Source: Cucumis sativus (Eukaryota > Streptophyta > Magnoliopsida > Cucurbitales > Cucurbitaceae). Taken from it: DNA of 64,000 bases. Under the pieces are notes generated by a model. That model had not been told where the DNA came from and did no database searches. It saw only the letters and a list, made by a program, of their open reading frames with translations. Shown here in pieces: positions 61,292 to 64,000 of this stretch. A program made the position numbers and the translations under genes. The number at the start of each line of letters is the position of its first letter. Positions within the stretch are counted from its first letter, which is position 1. The stretch spans positions 10,540,001 to 10,604,000 of the forward strand of contig NC_026656.2 of the NCBI RefSeq assembly GCF_000004075.3, written 5' to 3'.

Positions 61292-62779
61292 ATGAAGCTC
61301 CCCGGTAATTTTCTTCTTTTCCTCTCTGCCCTGAGCTGAAATGCTTTTTTTTGTCCCTCCAGTGTGGGTTTATGATTAATAGTGTTTTTCTTTTTCTTTT
61401 TTGAGTTCAGATCTCGGCGGAAATGGTGGAGGAATCGTGAACCAGGCACGGATGATCGCCGTGTCGTTGGCCGGTGTTGTGGCCGCTGCTGGAACACATT
61501 ATCACTGGGGCTGGAAGTCAAGGTCTTCTTCGCCTAGCTTCATTGAGGATCAAAAAATCGTACCGGTCATGGGACGGACAGAATCCGGCCGTGCCGCCAC
61601 CTTTGAGGCGTTCCCCGACTATGTTGGTAAGTTCCCAATATCTTTATTTAATTTATTTTTATTTTTCTGGATTCTTTCAATTATTTGAAATTAATCCACA
61701 TTAGAAAAATAACCTCTTTTTTTTTTTTTTTAAATATACCCAAATGAATTTTTATAATAAAATTTTATACTTTATCCATGTTTATATAGAAGAAATCTAA
61801 AATTTTGATGTATTTTTACCTTTGCAATAATTAAAATCTAAAACTTTCGATGACAACTGAAAAAAAGGGTGAAAAAACTTGTATCAAGACAGAGAGTTGA
61901 CTATCAAATTAAAATTTCCCTTTTTTATTTTTATAGAGACAAATTTCATTTGGTATTGCAAAGTGATCAGAAAGACTATGGTGCACTAGTTGTAGACAAT
62001 TTTTTCCTTTAAAATTTTTATTCGTTTATCACATATAAATATAGTTAAAGGTGGGCTTTGCTTAATTATTTTTCTTGCAAAATAAGTACCACAAATAATT
62101 TTCTAAATCAAATTGTCATATGGTCAAATTTTGTGGAGAGAGATGGAGGAACGAAGAAGAAGGCACACAATTATGTGCCAATAAAAACAATAGAATTATT
62201 CAACATTTTAAAATTTTTTTATTATATATTATATTATTTTCTATTACTATTAATTAAAATCGTAACAGGTCTGTAGGTTAGGTATGGAACTTTATTATGT
62301 TTTAATTTCCACCTACGAACGAAATTATGAATGTAGGACGGGAGAGAGAAAAAAAATAGTGATTTAATTTCTTTTTCATTACACATTTTAAAAAAAAAAA
62401 GATAAAAAGAAAATATCTAATAATGAATTAAATATATTAGGGATTTATAATTTGAAAAAGCGTAAGTCAGTAGAAACAAAAATACAAGATATTTGTGGTT
62501 GGAATATGGAGGAGCTAAAAAAGGAGTTAATTTGTGTTTGGGAGTGCAGCAAGGCAATTGGGATTTAAGGATGCGGGAGAGTGTCCAAAGTTGGGGAAGC
62601 TGATAAATGATTATTTGAAGAAGAAGAAAGGCTGTGAAGAATGGATATATGACTATTTGGTTGATCGTGAAAAGGATAATGCAGATTCATTATATGTGAA
62701 GCTCATTCAAGAGTTGGAGACTTGTATTTTGACCTATTTTGCTTTTCATTGGGATAAAGCTCCTCAAATGGTTTCTCAG
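61292..62779 (+). CDS. Conserved plant protein of unknown function, 5' part (exons 1-3)
   Basis: Three exons with GT-AG junctions and matching phases (61292-61304, 61411-61626, 62550-62779) encode 153 residues and leave the reading frame in phase 0 at a gtacac donor. The product has a glycine-rich start (DLGGNGGGIVNQAR), a short hydrophobic segment (about 19-32, AVSLAGVVAAAG) that could be a membrane anchor or signal anchor, then VMGRTESGRAATFEAF, and a helical-looking acidic part with GCEEWIYDYL and SLYVKLIQELETCILTYFAF. I recognise the type as a plant protein without known function but cannot name it. The next exon is not found in the remaining 1.2 kb, so either a long intron crosses the window edge or the gene is cut short. 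The first exon codes only 13 bases. Confidence 0.75.
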
Positions 62780-64000
62780 GTACACACCCTCCCACAATAC
62801 AACTTTTTTATCCCCAAAATTCAAAATTTGTGAAAATATTTACACAATAATATAGTTAAAACTCCAAAATAACAGAAACAGATCTGTATTGCAATAAATA
62901 AGGTTTGTCCATATTCTTTTTCTGTGCTAGCGGGTCCCGTGGGATGCCCAATTTTGTCTGATGGGACGAGGAACCTTGTTTTGATAGGGAATAGAGTGAG
63001 TGGGAGGAGTAGTCTTTTCTTTTCTTTTTTTCTTCAACCCAAACAGGTATATATATCTTTTTATATATTTTTAACGGAAATTGTTTTAAATGTCAATAAA
63101 CATTTACACAAATTAAATAAATTTACATCCTATATGGATTTTAAAAAAATTATATTTAAAATTATCTCTTATTTCAATGGAATAAATTTATTATTGTTGT
63201 AATTGATATTGTGATTATATAAACATATTTTTTATTTTTTTATTTTATTATTTAATGAGTTGGATATAATCTTATAATATGTTTATATAATTAAATAGCT
63301 TAAGAAGTTGACTCTTTTGTTTATATTATAAGACTTAAAACAAATTTTGCCCCAGTCCATAAATTTTAGAAAAAAGTAATAAAATATATGTTATAAAAAT
63401 ACAAAATATATATTATATAAAATTCAAAAATAAGTATAAAACTAAAAAGTTCATGTCAAACTATTATTTCAAATGTTTCTTATCGGTTTCTTAAACTATC
63501 ACTGATAACATCTATCTTTGATATCTGCTATTATTTATTAATGTGATCACCATAACTTTTAATTTGAGAAATGTACCAAGTTACTGTCATTAATAGTGAC
63601 TATAGATGATAACTTCTATCATTGATAGTTACATTGAAGGATATATTTGATTTTTTTTTTAAATTTACTAGCTTACTAACCAACACTTTGTTTTTTTTTT
63701 TTATATATATTTTATTATTGTACTATATTTTAAATTTATTTTCTAAATTGAGTTAATTGTTATGATTTTTTTATATAAATAATAAACACTATAGTTTATA
63801 TTAAAAAAAGTCAGAATAATCATTTTAAAAAGATTTAAAAAGCACAATGTAAATATTGGTATATATCTTTAAATTTTGGGAGTGATTGATTTAAACTCTA
63901 AATAGATTGTATGAATTTAATTAAATGTCAGATTAATAATTATATTAATTTAAAACTCTAAACTTTTAAAGTTAAATTTTATAAAAATTCAAATCCTTTA
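62780..64000. other. Intron or 3' flank of the unknown-protein gene
   Basis: 62928-63050 is GC-richer and briefly open (V-L-A-G-P-V-G-C-P...) after an acceptor-like ctgtgctag, but it shows no similarity I can recognise. The rest is AT-rich. Foldback-family words (gatagttacattg, cattgatag) lie at about 63480-63640 and a partial copy of the 19756-20051 foldback arm at about 63870-63980. Confidence 0.45.

Overview
This is a plant nuclear window, AT-rich and gene-poor. The evidence is GT-AG spliced genes, single-exon plant transcription factors, Ty1/copia and Mutator-like debris, a nuclear insertion of plastid DNA and a plant-specific microRNA. It is a dicot by gene content. The repeat style looks like Cucurbitaceae to me, but that is an impression and cannot be shown from the sequence alone.

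Layout. 1-4.5 kb is non-coding, with a long polypurine tract. 4.6-5.4 kb holds an intronless AHL20/AHL15-like AT-hook gene whose conserved N-terminus follows a CTG instead of an ATG. 5.4-17.6 kb is AT-rich spacer with foldback repeats, microsatellites and one nuclear tRNA-Gly(GCC). 17.6-24.7 kb carries two minus-strand SUPERMAN/TAC1-type single C2H2 zinc-finger genes, each ending in an EAR repression motif. 26.7-27.2 kb is plastid DNA (psbI, trnS-GCU and spacer). Beside it lies a lone exon resembling an Agenet-type domain. 30.1-35.4 kb is a broken Ty1/copia element. Its protease-integrase part is missing, and the gap holds a small RALF-like peptide gene between two direct repeats of about 0.96 kb. 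Each repeat is preceded by a 98-bp segment bounded by short inverted repeats, and that segment is in opposite orientation in the two copies.

41.5-44.4 kb is a complete multi-exon TPX2-domain gene of the WVD2-like family, with a 5' UTR intron and a readable promoter. 45.2-46.8 kb contains a MIR166 precursor hairpin that no ORF-based view would show. 48.5-49.2 kb is a decayed MULE transposase. 51.8-52.4 kb is a tandem array of about 124-bp units. 53.4-60.1 kb is repeat-rich, with short tandem duplications, 'ctcgag'-flavoured degenerate minisatellites and a second copia remnant. 61.3-62.8 kb holds the first three exons of a conserved-looking plant protein of unknown function; its 3' exons are not found before the window ends.

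Functionally, the intact genes are mainly regulatory: a chromatin-binding AHL, two EAR-type repressors, a peptide hormone, a microtubule-associated protein and the miRNA that targets class III HD-ZIP mRNAs. There is no operon-like arrangement and no evidence that they act together. I did not find a novel multi-gene system. The strongest leads are the MIR166 locus, the non-AUG AHL start, and the RALF gene held between repeats inside a retroelement.
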